Shown piece by piece: positions 29,198-38,181 of a stretch of 64,000 nt of DNA. Made by a program: the position numbers and the translations under genes. The stretch's first letter is position 1; each line of letters starts with the position of its first letter. The DNA comes from Sphingomonas sp. Leaf67 (lineage in GTDB: Bacteria; Pseudomonadota; Alphaproteobacteria; Sphingomonadales; Sphingomonadaceae), in assembly GCF_001421965.1 (NCBI RefSeq), contig NZ_LMLP01000021.1, positions 362,362 through 426,361 of the forward strand. Reading direction: 5' to 3'. The notes beneath the pieces are model-generated. The model was not told where the DNA came from and ran no database searches. It saw only the letters and a program-made list of their open reading frames with translations.

Positions 29198-29627
29198 CAG
29201 CGCCGGCCCGCCGCGATGCCCATGGTCGGATCGTTCTGCATCGCCTGTCCCGAACCGGTTCCTCGGTCGCGTATCATTCGTTTCCCTTACCGCAACAAGT
29301 TGGTATCGTGCCGCGGTGCAACATCGGCATACGCAGAAACACTCAATGGAGCCCGTAGCATATCGGTCAACCGCCGCCATGCAAGACGTGCGGCCGACGA
29401 TGTTCGGGATATACCGGTGGCCGTTAACAAATTCGCATGATCCGGCGTGTATCGATTTTCCAATGACTTGGACGGCAATGCGGCGGGACTGGACCCATCG
29501 GCACGGACGATCTAAGGCACCGCCGATCAACGACCTTGCCGGACGCGGAACCGCCGACGGATCTGGGCCGAACCGCGGCGGACTTGGCAGGTGCCGGGAT
29601 CGTCTGGCCAACGGGGAACAGGGACGG
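29198..29627. other. Divergent intergenic region
   Basis: About 430 bases between the epimerase (minus) and murB (plus) starts. It is AT-richer around 29270-29460 and must carry promoters for both directions. I cannot place reliable boxes. No open frame here looks coding. Confidence 0.5.
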
Positions 29628-30647
29628 ATGACTTTCGCTGCCGATCTCGCCCCGCCGGGCCATGCGCCGGACGCCGGCGTCGCCGCCGCGCTGCGCAGCG
29701 CGCTCCCGTCGGGCGAAGTCGCGACCGATGTCCCGCTGGCGACGCTTGGCCGCTGGCGGATCGGCGGCCCGGCCGATATCGTCGTTACCCCGCAATCGGT
29801 CGAGACGCTGGCCACCGCGCTGGCGGTGATCGCCGAACAGGATGCGCGCCATATCGTCATCGGCGACGGATCGAACCTGTTGTTCGACGATGCCGGATTT
29901 CGCGGCGTCGTGCTGCGCATCGGGCGCGGACTCGGCGGTATCCGCAACCTCGGCGATGACGTGGTCGAGGCCGGTGCGGGGCTGTGGGTCCCGGCGTTCG
30001 TGCGGCAGGTGATCGACTGGGGTCTGGCGGGCGCGGTCCATGCGATCGGCATTCCGGGGACGCTGGGCGGCCTGATCACGATGAACGGCGGCAGCCAGCG
30101 CAAGGGCATCGGCGAGAATGTCGTGCGGGTCGACGCGATCGATCATGTCGGGCGGATGCAGCGGCTGACGCAGGACGATCTCGACTATCGGTACCGCGCG
30201 TCGCGACTGCAGCGCGGCGACCTGATCGTCGTCGCGGCGCAGTTGCGCTTCGCGACCGGCGACCGGCAGGCGTTGCGGCGCGAGGCGTTGTCGATCCTTG
30301 CCGCGCGACGCGCCAAATTCCCGATGGTGCGCGCCAATTGCGGGTCGGTGTTCGTCAGCGACCCGGCGCTCTATTCGCTGATCGGCCCACCCGGCCTCGC
30401 GATCGAACGGGCCGGATTGAAGGGCGTATCGGCAGGCGGCGCGCAGATTTCGCCGGACCACGCCAATTTCATCGTCAACAATGGCGGCGCGCGGGCGCAG
30501 GACGTGTTGCACCTGATCCGTCTGGCGCGACGCTCGGTCGCCGCCATGTCGGGGATCGCGATGGACGCCGAAGTCCGCCACCTCGCTCCCGATGGCGTGA
30601 TGCGTCCGGCGCATGAAGTCGCCGAACTGCTGGCCGACCCGGCGTGA
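29628..30647 (+). CDS. murB: MurB family UDP-N-acetylenolpyruvoylglucosamine reductase, probable paralogue
   Basis: A 339-residue FAD-binding oxidoreductase. The N-terminal FAD motif is WRIGGPADIVVTPQS and DGSNLLFDDAGFRGVVL. The pyrophosphate-binding GIPGTLGGLITMNGG follows. The proton-donor Ser sits in ANCGSVFVSDP and the late Glu in DAEVRHLAPDGV. It reduces enolpyruvyl-UDP-GlcNAc to UDP-MurNAc. It differs from dcw-cluster MurB in its surroundings and in MNGGSQRKGIGENV. Its last bases overlap the murA-like gene start as GTGA. It lies with surface-polysaccharide genes, so I suspect a dedicated copy. Confidence 0.85.
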   Translation: MTFAADLAPPGHAPDAGVAAALRSALPSGEVATDVPLATLGRWRIGGPADIVVTPQSVETLATALAVIAEQDARHIVIGDGSNLLFDDAGFRGVVLRIGRGLGGIRNLGDDVVEAGAGLWVPAFVRQVIDWGLAGAVHAIGIPGTLGGLITMNGGSQRKGIGENVVRVDAIDHVGRMQRLTQDDLDYRYRASRLQRGDLIVVAAQLRFATGDRQALRREALSILAARRAKFPMVRANCGSVFVSDPALYSLIGPPGLAIERAGLKGVSAGGAQISPDHANFIVNNGGARAQDVLHLIRLARRSVAAMSGIAMDAEVRHLAPDGVMRPAHEVAELLADPA

Positions 30648-31936
30648 CCATCGCCGTCGACACACCGCGCGTCGCGCGACCGTCGACCCGCATCCTGAGC
30701 GTCGAACCGTCGCGGCTCGAAGGAATCGTCACCGTCAGCGGGGCCAAGAACAGCGTGCTGCGGCTGATGGCGGCATCGCTGCTGACGTCCGGGCGGATCG
30801 TGCTCGACAATTATCCGCAAGGGCTGCTCGATGCGCAGGTCCATGTCGGGATGCTGGAGGCGTTGGGCAAACGCTGCACGATCGCGGGCGACGCGCTGAC
30901 GATCGAGGAGGCATCGCCGCCGCCGGCCGAACTGGTGTGGGACGGACGGTCGATCCGCAACACGCTGCTGATCCTCGGCGCACTGGTCGCGCGGACCGGC
31001 GCGGGCAGCGTGCCGCTGCCCGGCGGATGCGATCTGGGCGGGCGCGGCTACGACCTGCACGAACTGGTACTGACGCGGCTGGGCGCGCGGGTATGGGGCG
31101 AGCAGGGTCGACTATATGCCGAAGCGCCCAACGGGTTGACCGGGGCCGAGATCGTGCTGCCGTTGCGTTCGACCGGCGCAACCGAGAACGCGCTGCTCGT
31201 CGCCTCGCTCGCACGCGGTACGACGCGGCTGTGGAACCCGCATATCCGGCCCGAAATCCTCGACCTGTGCGATTTCCTGCGATCGATGGGCGCAACGATC
31301 ACCGTCTATGGGCAGGAAAGCATCGAGATTACCGGCGTGGCCGAACTGTCGGGCACCAGCCGGCGGGTGATGCCCGACAATATGGAAGCGATGACGTGGC
31401 TGGTCGGGTCGGTCATCACCGGCGGCGATGTGGAAATCCGCGACTTTCCGTTCGAGGATCTCGAAGTCCCGCTGATCTTCCTGCGCGAAAGCGGCGCGAA
31501 GATCTTTCGCGACGGCAATGTCGCGATCGTCCGGTCGGGCCGTCCCTATCCGGTCGAGATCAGTACCGGCCCCTATCCGGGGATCAATTCGGACATGCAG
31601 CCGCTGTTCGCCGCGCTGGGGGCGTGTGCACGGGGCGAATCGCGGATCGTCGACCTGCGCTTTGCCGGCCGCTATGCCTATCTGCCCGATTTCGAGCGGA
31701 TGGGCGTGCGCAGTTTCGTGCGCGACGGCACCGCGCATATCATCGGCACGCAGACGCTGACCGGGGCCGACGTTCGCGCCGCCGATCTGCGCGCCGGGGC
31801 GGCGCTGGCATTACTTGGTATGAAAGCCGCGGGACAGACACGGATCAGCGATGCGTGGCAGATCGAACGCGGCTATGATAAGTTTCTCGAGAAGGCGCGC
31901 GGTCTTAATGCCACGCTTTCCTATCATGGTTCATAA
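30644..31936 (+). CDS. murA: MurA family UDP-GlcNAc 1-carboxyvinyltransferase, probable paralogue
   Basis: A 430-residue EPSP-synthase-fold protein. Key MurA residues look intact: SGAKNSVLRLMAAS (Lys and Asn that bind substrate), the Cys-loop LPGGCDLGGRGYDLHE with the catalytic Cys, TGPYPGINSDMQPLF with the catalytic Asp, and IERGYDKFLEKA at the end. The loop after the Cys (DLGGRGYDLH) differs from the usual AIGxRPVDLH, and overall it is a divergent relative. It starts at GTG and overlaps murB by 4 bases. Together they would make UDP-MurNAc or an analogous lactyl sugar. Confidence 0.82.
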   Translation: MTIAVDTPRVARPSTRILSVEPSRLEGIVTVSGAKNSVLRLMAASLLTSGRIVLDNYPQGLLDAQVHVGMLEALGKRCTIAGDALTIEEASPPPAELVWDGRSIRNTLLILGALVARTGAGSVPLPGGCDLGGRGYDLHELVLTRLGARVWGEQGRLYAEAPNGLTGAEIVLPLRSTGATENALLVASLARGTTRLWNPHIRPEILDLCDFLRSMGATITVYGQESIEITGVAELSGTSRRVMPDNMEAMTWLVGSVITGGDVEIRDFPFEDLEVPLIFLRESGAKIFRDGNVAIVRSGRPYPVEISTGPYPGINSDMQPLFAALGACARGESRIVDLRFAGRYAYLPDFERMGVRSFVRDGTAHIIGTQTLTGADVRAADLRAGAALALLGMKAAGQTRISDAWQIERGYDKFLEKARGLNATLSYHGS

Positions 31937-31982
31937 CGCGCGCATCTAACTGGCCCGTATTAAAGGGATTCGGCTTCTTCCC

Positions 31983-33827
31983 ATGTCCTACGAATCGAAC
32001 CCGTTGCAGGCAGCCCTGCGCAAGTGCCGGCGGCATTTCATCGCCACTGGCATCTTTTCCGGGCTGATCAACATCCTGTACCTCGTGCCCTCGATCTTCA
32101 TGTTGCAGGTGTACGACCGTGTCGTGCCGACGCGCGGGGTCGCCACGCTGCTGGTCCTGTCGCTGATCCTCGCGATATCGCTGATCGTCTTCGCCGCGCT
32201 GGACACGGTGCGCATGAAGCTGCTGCTGCAGGCCAGCATGCGGCTGGAAAAGATGGCGGCGGGCAACATCCTGCACCGCATCCTCGGCAGCAACGGGGCG
32301 TCGCCGGCACAACGTGCGCAGGCGATGCGCGATTTCGATACGCTGCGCGGCACGCTGACCGGGCCGGCGATCATCGCGATGTTCGACGCCCCATGGGCAC
32401 CGATCTACATCATCATCTCGTACCTGCTGCACCCGCTGATCGGTCTGCTGGCGCTCATCAGCTCGGCGCTGCTGATCACGCTGGCGGTGCTGAGCGACAA
32501 GACGACCAAGAACAAGCTGAACGAGGTCGGGCAGCGCACGACCATGGCGTATCGATCGCAGGATTATTCGATCCAGGCGTCCGAGGTCGCCCGGGCGCTG
32601 GGCATGCGCAGCGCGCTGGTCACCCGCCATCTGGTCGAGCGGGCCGATCTGGTCCGGGCGCAGGGCGATATCGCCGGCACGTCGGGCGTCTTCCTTGCGA
32701 TCACCAAGTTCTTCCGCCTGTTCCTGCAGTCGATGGCGCTGGCACTGGGTGCCTATCTGGCGATCAACCAGCAGATTTCGGGCGGCGCGATCTTTGCCGC
32801 GTCGCTGATCCTAGGCCGCGCGTTGCAGCCGGTCGAACAGATCCTGAATGCGCTGAAGAACGTCATCAGCGCGCAGAACGCGTACAAGGGTCTGAACGCC
32901 TTCTGCCTCCTGCCCGACGTGACCGTACAGCGCACCTCGCTGCCCGATCCGGTCGGCCGGATCGAGGTCGACGGCCTCACGATCCGCGTGCCCGGCTCGG
33001 ACCGGGTGCTGCTCAACAAGTTGAGCTTCACCATCGAACCTGGCACCATCGTCGCGCTGGTCGGCCCATCGGGCGCCGGCAAGTCGACGCTGCTGCGCGC
33101 GCTGGCCGGGGCGATCGATCCCGACGAGGGCGAGATCCGCGTCGATGGCGCCAGCCTGAACGACTGGAACCGCGAAGAGCTGGGCCGGCATATGGGCTAT
33201 ATGCCGCAGACGCCGACACTGTTCCCGGCAACGGTCCATTCGAACATTTCGCGCTTTCGCCAGTTCGACGGGGCGAGCGGGCCGGAGCTCGATGCGCAGG
33301 TGGTGACCGCGGCGCAGCTGGCCGGCGCGCATGACCTGATCCTGCGCTTCGAGCGTGGCTATGACACCCAGCTGGCGATGCGCGAGGGCGGAGGTCTGTC
33401 GGCCGGACAGCGGCAGGTGGTGGCGCTGGCCCGTGCGTTGTTCGGCGCGCCGCGCATCCTGTTCCTCGACGAACCGAACGCGCATCTCGACATCAGTGCC
33501 GAGGGGCGGTTGATGGAGACGCTGCAGCATCTGCGCGAACGGGGCGCGACCGTGGTCGTATCGACGCACCGTACGGGGCTGTTGCAGGCGGTGGACAAGG
33601 TCATGCTGCTGCGCGACGGCGTCATCCAGATCTATGACGACCGCAGCAAGGTGATCCGTCCCGCCGCACCGCAAATGGAGCAGCAGGGCGCTGGTGCGCC
33701 GGGTGGCGGCACCCCGCCCCAGGCCGGCCAAGGACCGGTGAACCCGCCGCCCGCCCCGCCATTGCCGGGCAATGACGGTGCGCAGAACGATGCGACGGGC
33801 AACCGCGCCAACGGAGGTGAAGCGTGA
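31983..33827 (+). CDS. Type I secretion system permease/ATPase (PrtD-type ABC exporter)
   Basis: A 614-residue protein. Residues 1-300 form the membrane domain with about six helices; there is no C39 peptidase domain in front. The nucleotide-binding domain has Walker A VGPSGAGKSTLLRALAGA, signature LSAGQRQVVALARALFGAP and Walker B ILFLDEPNAHLD. The C-terminal 45 residues are a Pro/Gly/Asn-rich tail. It should export the C-terminal-module proteins nearby. It starts 46 bases after murA and overlaps the adaptor gene by 4 bases (GTGA). Confidence 0.93.
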   Translation: MSYESNPLQAALRKCRRHFIATGIFSGLINILYLVPSIFMLQVYDRVVPTRGVATLLVLSLILAISLIVFAALDTVRMKLLLQASMRLEKMAAGNILHRILGSNGASPAQRAQAMRDFDTLRGTLTGPAIIAMFDAPWAPIYIIISYLLHPLIGLLALISSALLITLAVLSDKTTKNKLNEVGQRTTMAYRSQDYSIQASEVARALGMRSALVTRHLVERADLVRAQGDIAGTSGVFLAITKFFRLFLQSMALALGAYLAINQQISGGAIFAASLILGRALQPVEQILNALKNVISAQNAYKGLNAFCLLPDVTVQRTSLPDPVGRIEVDGLTIRVPGSDRVLLNKLSFTIEPGTIVALVGPSGAGKSTLLRALAGAIDPDEGEIRVDGASLNDWNREELGRHMGYMPQTPTLFPATVHSNISRFRQFDGASGPELDAQVVTAAQLAGAHDLILRFERGYDTQLAMREGGGLSAGQRQVVALARALFGAPRILFLDEPNAHLDISAEGRLMETLQHLRERGATVVVSTHRTGLLQAVDKVMLLRDGVIQIYDDRSKVIRPAAPQMEQQGAGAPGGGTPPQAGQGPVNPPPAPPLPGNDGAQNDATGNRANGGEA

Positions 33828-35209
33828 GCGGCGAACTGGTAAACGCTCCCCAGACGGGGCAGAACATCGTACCGGTCGCGCAGGCGATCCGCGAGCGGCT
33901 GGAAATCGACGACTCGCCGAACAGGGCGTTGCGCGCCGGCGTCATCATCGCCGTACTGTTCTTTGTCGTGCTGCTCGGCTGGGCGGCGTTCGCCCGGCTC
34001 GATGCGGCGGCGGCGGGCGACGGCCGGGTCGTGGTGTCGGGCAATCGCCAGACGGTGCAGCACCGTGACGGCGGCTATGTCGAACATCTCGATGTCCGCG
34101 AAGGACAGCACGTCAACCAGGGGCAGGTCATCATCCGCCTGCGCGGTGCGGAAGTTCAGGCGACCGAACGCGCGCTGGCCGGCAGCGTGATCGATCTGCA
34201 GGCACAGCGCGCCCGCCTCGAAGCCGAAATCCGCGGCACGCCGATCCAGTGGCCGGCAAGCTTTGAGCAGGCGACCGGCGATGACCGGGTGCTGGTCGAA
34301 CGCGCCAAGACGTTGCAGATCGCGCAGCAGAGCGCCCGCAACAACGCGCTCAACGCCAACCGCGCGGTCATCCGCCAGCAACAGGCCGAAGCGTCGCAGA
34401 GCATCGGCGGTTATTCGGCACAGTCGCGCGCCAGTTCCGAACAGCGCCGCTCGCTGGAGGAACAGCTGGCCAGCACCAAGCGGCTGGCCGATGAAGGCTA
34501 TGTCTCGCGCAACTCGGTCCGCCAGATCGAACGGTCGATCCAGCAGCTCGAAGGGGCCGATGCCGACTATGCCTCGCGCGCCCGTGCGGCCCGCGAACAG
34601 GTGGGCCAGGCGCGCGAATCGTCGGTCGCGACCTCGCGTCGCTATATCGAAGACGCAGCGACGCTGTTGCGCGACACCCAGTTCCAGCTCAATGAGATAA
34701 TGCCGAAATGGATCGCCGCGAAGGAGCAGCTGGAACGCACCGTCATCCGCGCGCCGGTTGCCGGCCGGGTGGTCGAACTGCGCGTCTTCTCACAAGGCGG
34801 CGTGGTGCAGGCCGGTCAGCCGATCCTCGACATCGTTCCTGATGCCGCACCGCTGGTGGTGCGCGCCAATTTCGACCCGAGCGACATCGACGGCGTCTAT
34901 GAAGGGCGTCAGGCCGAGGTGAAGTTCCTGTCGCTGCACGAACGCGACCTGCCGATCCTGCTCGGCAATATTCGCAACGTGTCGGCCGACAGCCTGACCG
35001 ATGAAAAGTCGGGTCGCAGCTACTTCACCGCGGAGATCGTGGTCCCGCAGTCGCAGATCGCGATGCTGAAGGAAGTGCGCGGGGCCGATACCGGCATCCG
35101 CGCGGGCGTACCGGTCAGCGTGCTGGTGAAGCTGCGTCCGCGCACCGCGCTGCAATATATGCTCGATCCGCTGACCGAGGCGTTCCGCCGGTCGCTGCAC
35201 GAGCGTTGA
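33824..35209 (+). CDS. HlyD family type I secretion periplasmic adaptor
   Basis: A 461-residue membrane fusion protein. One N-terminal helix (GVIIAVLFFVVLLGWAAFARL) is followed by a lipoyl half-motif GDGRVVVSGNRQTVQHRDGG and YVEHLDVREGQHVNQGQVI. A long coiled coil (about 130-310) rich in Gln and Ala comes next, then a second lipoyl half-motif VIRAPVAGRVVELRVFSQGG and a C-terminal beta-barrel with LRPRTALQYMLDPL. The start is GTG overlapping the exporter stop. It bridges the inner-membrane exporter to the TolC-like channel. Confidence 0.93.
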   Translation: MSGELVNAPQTGQNIVPVAQAIRERLEIDDSPNRALRAGVIIAVLFFVVLLGWAAFARLDAAAAGDGRVVVSGNRQTVQHRDGGYVEHLDVREGQHVNQGQVIIRLRGAEVQATERALAGSVIDLQAQRARLEAEIRGTPIQWPASFEQATGDDRVLVERAKTLQIAQQSARNNALNANRAVIRQQQAEASQSIGGYSAQSRASSEQRRSLEEQLASTKRLADEGYVSRNSVRQIERSIQQLEGADADYASRARAAREQVGQARESSVATSRRYIEDAATLLRDTQFQLNEIMPKWIAAKEQLERTVIRAPVAGRVVELRVFSQGGVVQAGQPILDIVPDAAPLVVRANFDPSDIDGVYEGRQAEVKFLSLHERDLPILLGNIRNVSADSLTDEKSGRSYFTAEIVVPQSQIAMLKEVRGADTGIRAGVPVSVLVKLRPRTALQYMLDPLTEAFRRSLHER

Positions 35210-35217
35210 TCTACCCT

Positions 35218-35252
35218 GTGCCGGACGGGCGGGAACACGCTTCGTCCGGCAC
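35218..35252 (+). terminator. Stem-loop between the adaptor and channel genes
   Basis: GTGCCGGACG pairs perfectly with CGTCCGGCAC around a 15-base loop, followed by TTAT. It may attenuate transcription between the adaptor and TolC genes or stabilise the upstream message; the T run is short. Confidence 0.5.
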
Positions 35253-35357
35253 TTATCAGGGTTACTTCTGTCGGGCGCTGCGATAAGGATCGCGGCATCG
35301 ACACGACCGCCCGTCCGGAGAGGGAAGCCGGGGGCAGGTTCTGACAAGGGGGATTTT

Positions 35358-37082
35358 ATGTCGGCGGGATATCGTTCGCGCGCACTACTGCTGCTGTCGG
35401 TGGCGCTGACCGGGGTAACCCCGGCGATGGCGCAGGTCGCCCGTCCGACGACGCGACCGGCCACGCGACCGGCGCAGCCCGCCATCAACCCGATGCGGTC
35501 GGACCCGGTGTCGTCGGAAATCCCGACCCTGCCCGCCGATCCCAATGCGCGGACCGAAACGCTGGCCGAGGCGGTCGCCGATGCCTATCGTCATAATCCG
35601 CAGCTCGAGGCGCAGCGTGCCCAGTTGCGCTCGATCGACGAAAGCGTCATCCAGGCCAGCTCGCCCTATCGTCTGCGGTCCAGCGTCGTCGGCACGGTGC
35701 GCTATCAGGAACAGGTCCAGCGCCAGATCTTCTTCAACGATCTGGTCACCAACCGGAACCGCGCGACCGGCGCGTCGCTGACCGCGTCGCAGATCCTGTT
35801 CAACGGCGGCCGTACCGCCGCGCAGGTATCGGCGGCGGAGGCCGATGTGCTGTCGGCACGCGAACGGCTGCGCGAGGTGGAAAGCTTCATCCTGTTCGAA
35901 GTCGTCGATGCCTATGCATCGGTGCTGCGCGACCAGACGCTGATCGCGATCCAGCGGCGCTCGGTCGATTCATACCAGCGGCAGGTCGATCAGGCGCAGG
36001 CGCGCGAACGCGCGGGCGACCTGACGCAGACCGACATCAATCAGGCGCAGGCCCAGCTCGGGCTGGTGCAGGCGCAGCTGGCGCAGGGCGAGGCCAATCT
36101 CGAACGCAGCCGCGCCCGCTTCGCCGTCGCGGTCGGGCGCAATCCGGGTAATCTGACCCCGCCGCCGGTGCTGCCGGGCATTCCGACGTCGATCGATCTC
36201 GCGTTTCGCAGCGCCGAACAGGAAAGCCCAGCACTGTGGCAGGCGATCCTGAACGAACGCGGTGCGCGGGCGCGGATCGCCGCCGAGCGTGCCGAGCGTA
36301 ATCCGGTGCTGAGCGCCGATGCGTCGATCGGCCTTAACGATCCCAACGGCATCGGTTTCGACAATCTGCGTCGCGGCGCCAGCGCGTCGGCGACGCTGAC
36401 CGTGCCGCTGCTGACCGGCGGCGTGGTCGATTCGCGCGTGCGGCAGGCGCTGGCCAATCAGCAGGCACAGGCGTTCACTGTCGAGGCGACCCGCCGCGGC
36501 GTGTCGTCGCAGGTGCAGCAGGCATGGAACCAGACGATCTCGTCGAGCGAGCAGCAGACGATCGGCCTGCGTAGCGTCGAGGCGGCCGCCCGCGCGCTGG
36601 AAGGTGTGCGGCGCGGGTTCCAGGAAGGTTTCCGTTCGAATTTCGAAGTGCTCGATTCGGAGCAGCGGCTGCTCAACTCGCAGCAGCTGGTCGCGAATGC
36701 GGAATATCAGCGTTACAGCTCGCAGGCGACGTTGCTGACCTATATCGGTCGCCTCGAAACCGCGCTGCTCAATCCGGGTGCCGCGACCTATGACATGGAG
36801 CGCAACCTGAAGAAGCAGAAGGCGATGCAGATCGATCCCTTCCAGCCCTTCGTCAGCGTCCTCGACAAGCTGGCGCGCGCGCCCGACGATCCCAAGGCGC
36901 CGCCGGCAGTGCCGGTCGCCGGCCCGCCGGACCTGCTGCCGCCGACCGCCCCGCTGCCCGGCCGTCCGCTCGGCACCGCGTTGCCGGTGTTCAGCGATCC
37001 GGGTGCGATCGCGCTCCCGGCCGAGGATGTCGCGCCGCCGTCGACGCGACGCAACCCGGCGGCCGCCCGCAAGGACGACTGA
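35358..37082 (+). CDS. TolC family outer-membrane channel protein
   Basis: A 574-residue protein with signal peptide MSAGYRSRALLLLSVALTGV and a site after PAMAQ. Two structural repeats of TolC type are visible: VADAYRHNPQLEAQRAQLRS with FNDLVTNRNRATGASLTASQ, and later GFQEGFRSNFEVLDSEQRLL with YSSQATLLTYIGRLETALLN. The C-terminal 90 residues form a Pro-rich extension (PKAPPAVPVAGPPDLLPP), longer than usual. It completes a type I secretion operon. It follows the adaptor by 148 bases containing a stem-loop. Confidence 0.92.
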   Translation: MSAGYRSRALLLLSVALTGVTPAMAQVARPTTRPATRPAQPAINPMRSDPVSSEIPTLPADPNARTETLAEAVADAYRHNPQLEAQRAQLRSIDESVIQASSPYRLRSSVVGTVRYQEQVQRQIFFNDLVTNRNRATGASLTASQILFNGGRTAAQVSAAEADVLSARERLREVESFILFEVVDAYASVLRDQTLIAIQRRSVDSYQRQVDQAQARERAGDLTQTDINQAQAQLGLVQAQLAQGEANLERSRARFAVAVGRNPGNLTPPPVLPGIPTSIDLAFRSAEQESPALWQAILNERGARARIAAERAERNPVLSADASIGLNDPNGIGFDNLRRGASASATLTVPLLTGGVVDSRVRQALANQQAQAFTVEATRRGVSSQVQQAWNQTISSSEQQTIGLRSVEAAARALEGVRRGFQEGFRSNFEVLDSEQRLLNSQQLVANAEYQRYSSQATLLTYIGRLETALLNPGAATYDMERNLKKQKAMQIDPFQPFVSVLDKLARAPDDPKAPPAVPVAGPPDLLPPTAPLPGRPLGTALPVFSDPGAIALPAEDVAPPSTRRNPAAARKDD

Positions 37083-37090
37083 GGATCTGG

Positions 37091-37123
37091 CGCGGTCGGG
37101 CTTCTGGTCCGGCCGCGTTTTTT
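37091..37123 (+). terminator. Rho-independent terminator after the TolC gene
   Basis: CGCGGTCGG pairs with CCGGCCGCG (one G-T wobble) around GCTTCTGGT, followed by six T residues. Confidence 0.8.
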
Positions 37124-37171
37124 CCGGGCGGTGGCGGATCGGCAGCGGATCGATCGACACGTCCTAGGCGG

Positions 37172-37345
37172 GATCGACATTCAGTTCGCTAGGCGCAGGA
37201 ATAGCGCTCGATCCCCGTTCGTCACTCCCGCGCAGGCGGGAGCCCATATACGTCAGCGTCGCGGATCCAGCCAAACCGTCAGCGTCTATGGATTCCCGTC
37301 TGCGCGGGAATGACGAAATTCCGTGGTTCTCGCTGAATGTCGATC
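37172..37345. repeat. 174-bp MITE-like repeat, copy B
   Basis: Bounded by a perfect 13-bp terminal inverted repeat, GATCGACATTCAG and CTGAATGTCGATC. It is in reverse orientation to copy A at 20886-21059 and the same length. Near-identical flanks (GTCCTAGGCGGG on the left, GTCCTAGCGGG on the right) could be a target-site duplication, although they may be chance. Internal palindromes match copy A. Confidence 0.85.
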
Positions 37346-37914
37346 GGTCCTAGCGGGTTGCCGCTGCCTCTGCGGCAATACCGGACGTGCGGTGCGCGCG
37401 GTTCGCGATAAGGCGCCCGCTGGTTTACTCGTGGCGATGCCGACCCACTCTGCCTTGGCGGTCGAGTACATCCGCGAGGTTCCGGCGGGTGGCTTGCGAA
37501 CTGTTCACCGCCGGATGGTTCGCGCAAAATCTTACCTTCCGGCGAACCCGCATTCGGGCAAACCTGCGCACGCCGCTGCTTGTCTGCTGCGGTGTCCGCC
37601 CTGTGCGTGGGCGTATTTCAAACAGACCTGATTTGTCCGTCCGTCCACCTTTGCCGCGCTTGGCATGCTGGCTCCCGCACATCCAGTATCGTCGCGAAGA
37701 TGCCGCAGTGAGCAGGACGCCGCCGGAAGCGCCGGTACCACGGCAGCGTTACCGCCGCTCGGGTGCCGCCCTTCCGCGCACAGGCGGGACTCGATCCGAT
37801 ACCCGTCAAGCATGCTCCGTCCGACCGTGGCTTCGCAAAAACACTTTCCTACAAGCTGCGACTTGTGGAACGAACCATGAACGATCCACCCGGATCATCA
37901 GCGGGAGAATGTTC
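37346..37914. other. Long non-coding-looking region before the phage-like pair
   Basis: About 570 bases. Several open frames exist, but none has a good start, a ribosome binding site or recognisable similarity. It is slightly less GC-rich than its surroundings. It may hold the promoter of the following genes or decayed DNA. Confidence 0.5.
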
Positions 37915-38181
37915 ATGTCCGATCCGTTCCAGTCCTTCACCGATTCGCCGGTCGGTCCGGCCCGCACCGCCACCGCAGTGACGCCGAGCGACAGCGCGCC
38001 GCTGCTCCGTCTGCCCAAGGCGCTCTATATCGGCGGCGGCGGTGACGTGACGTTGCGCTGCGTCGACAGCAGTGCCGACATCGTGTTGAGCGCGGTACCG
38101 GGGGGCAGCGTCCTGCCGGTGCGGGCGCAGTTCGTGCGCTCGACCGGAACGACCGCCACCGCGATCGTGGCGCTCGGCTGA
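37915..38181 (+). CDS. Spike base protein-like (RCAP_Rcc01079-type) small protein
   Basis: An 88-residue protein, MSDPFQSFTDSPVGPARTAT with ALYIGGGGDVTLRC and VPGGSVLPVRAQFVRSTGTT. The pattern P-F-x-S-F at the N-terminus and LYIGxGGDV / VPxGSxLPVR fits the small 'spike base' family described from Rhodobacter gene transfer agent and phages. The ATG at 37915 has GGGAG at 7 bases; an in-frame ATG two codons earlier is less well placed. It overlaps the next gene by 1 base (TGATG), so the two are coupled. Confidence 0.7.
   Translation: MSDPFQSFTDSPVGPARTATAVTPSDSAPLLRLPKALYIGGGGDVTLRCVDSSADIVLSAVPGGSVLPVRAQFVRSTGTTATAIVALG

Noticed and set aside
37387-38181. Extended in-frame reading upstream of the spike base start
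   Set aside because: The upstream part lacks a start with a ribosome binding site and has non-protein-like composition; a well-placed ATG exists at 37915.
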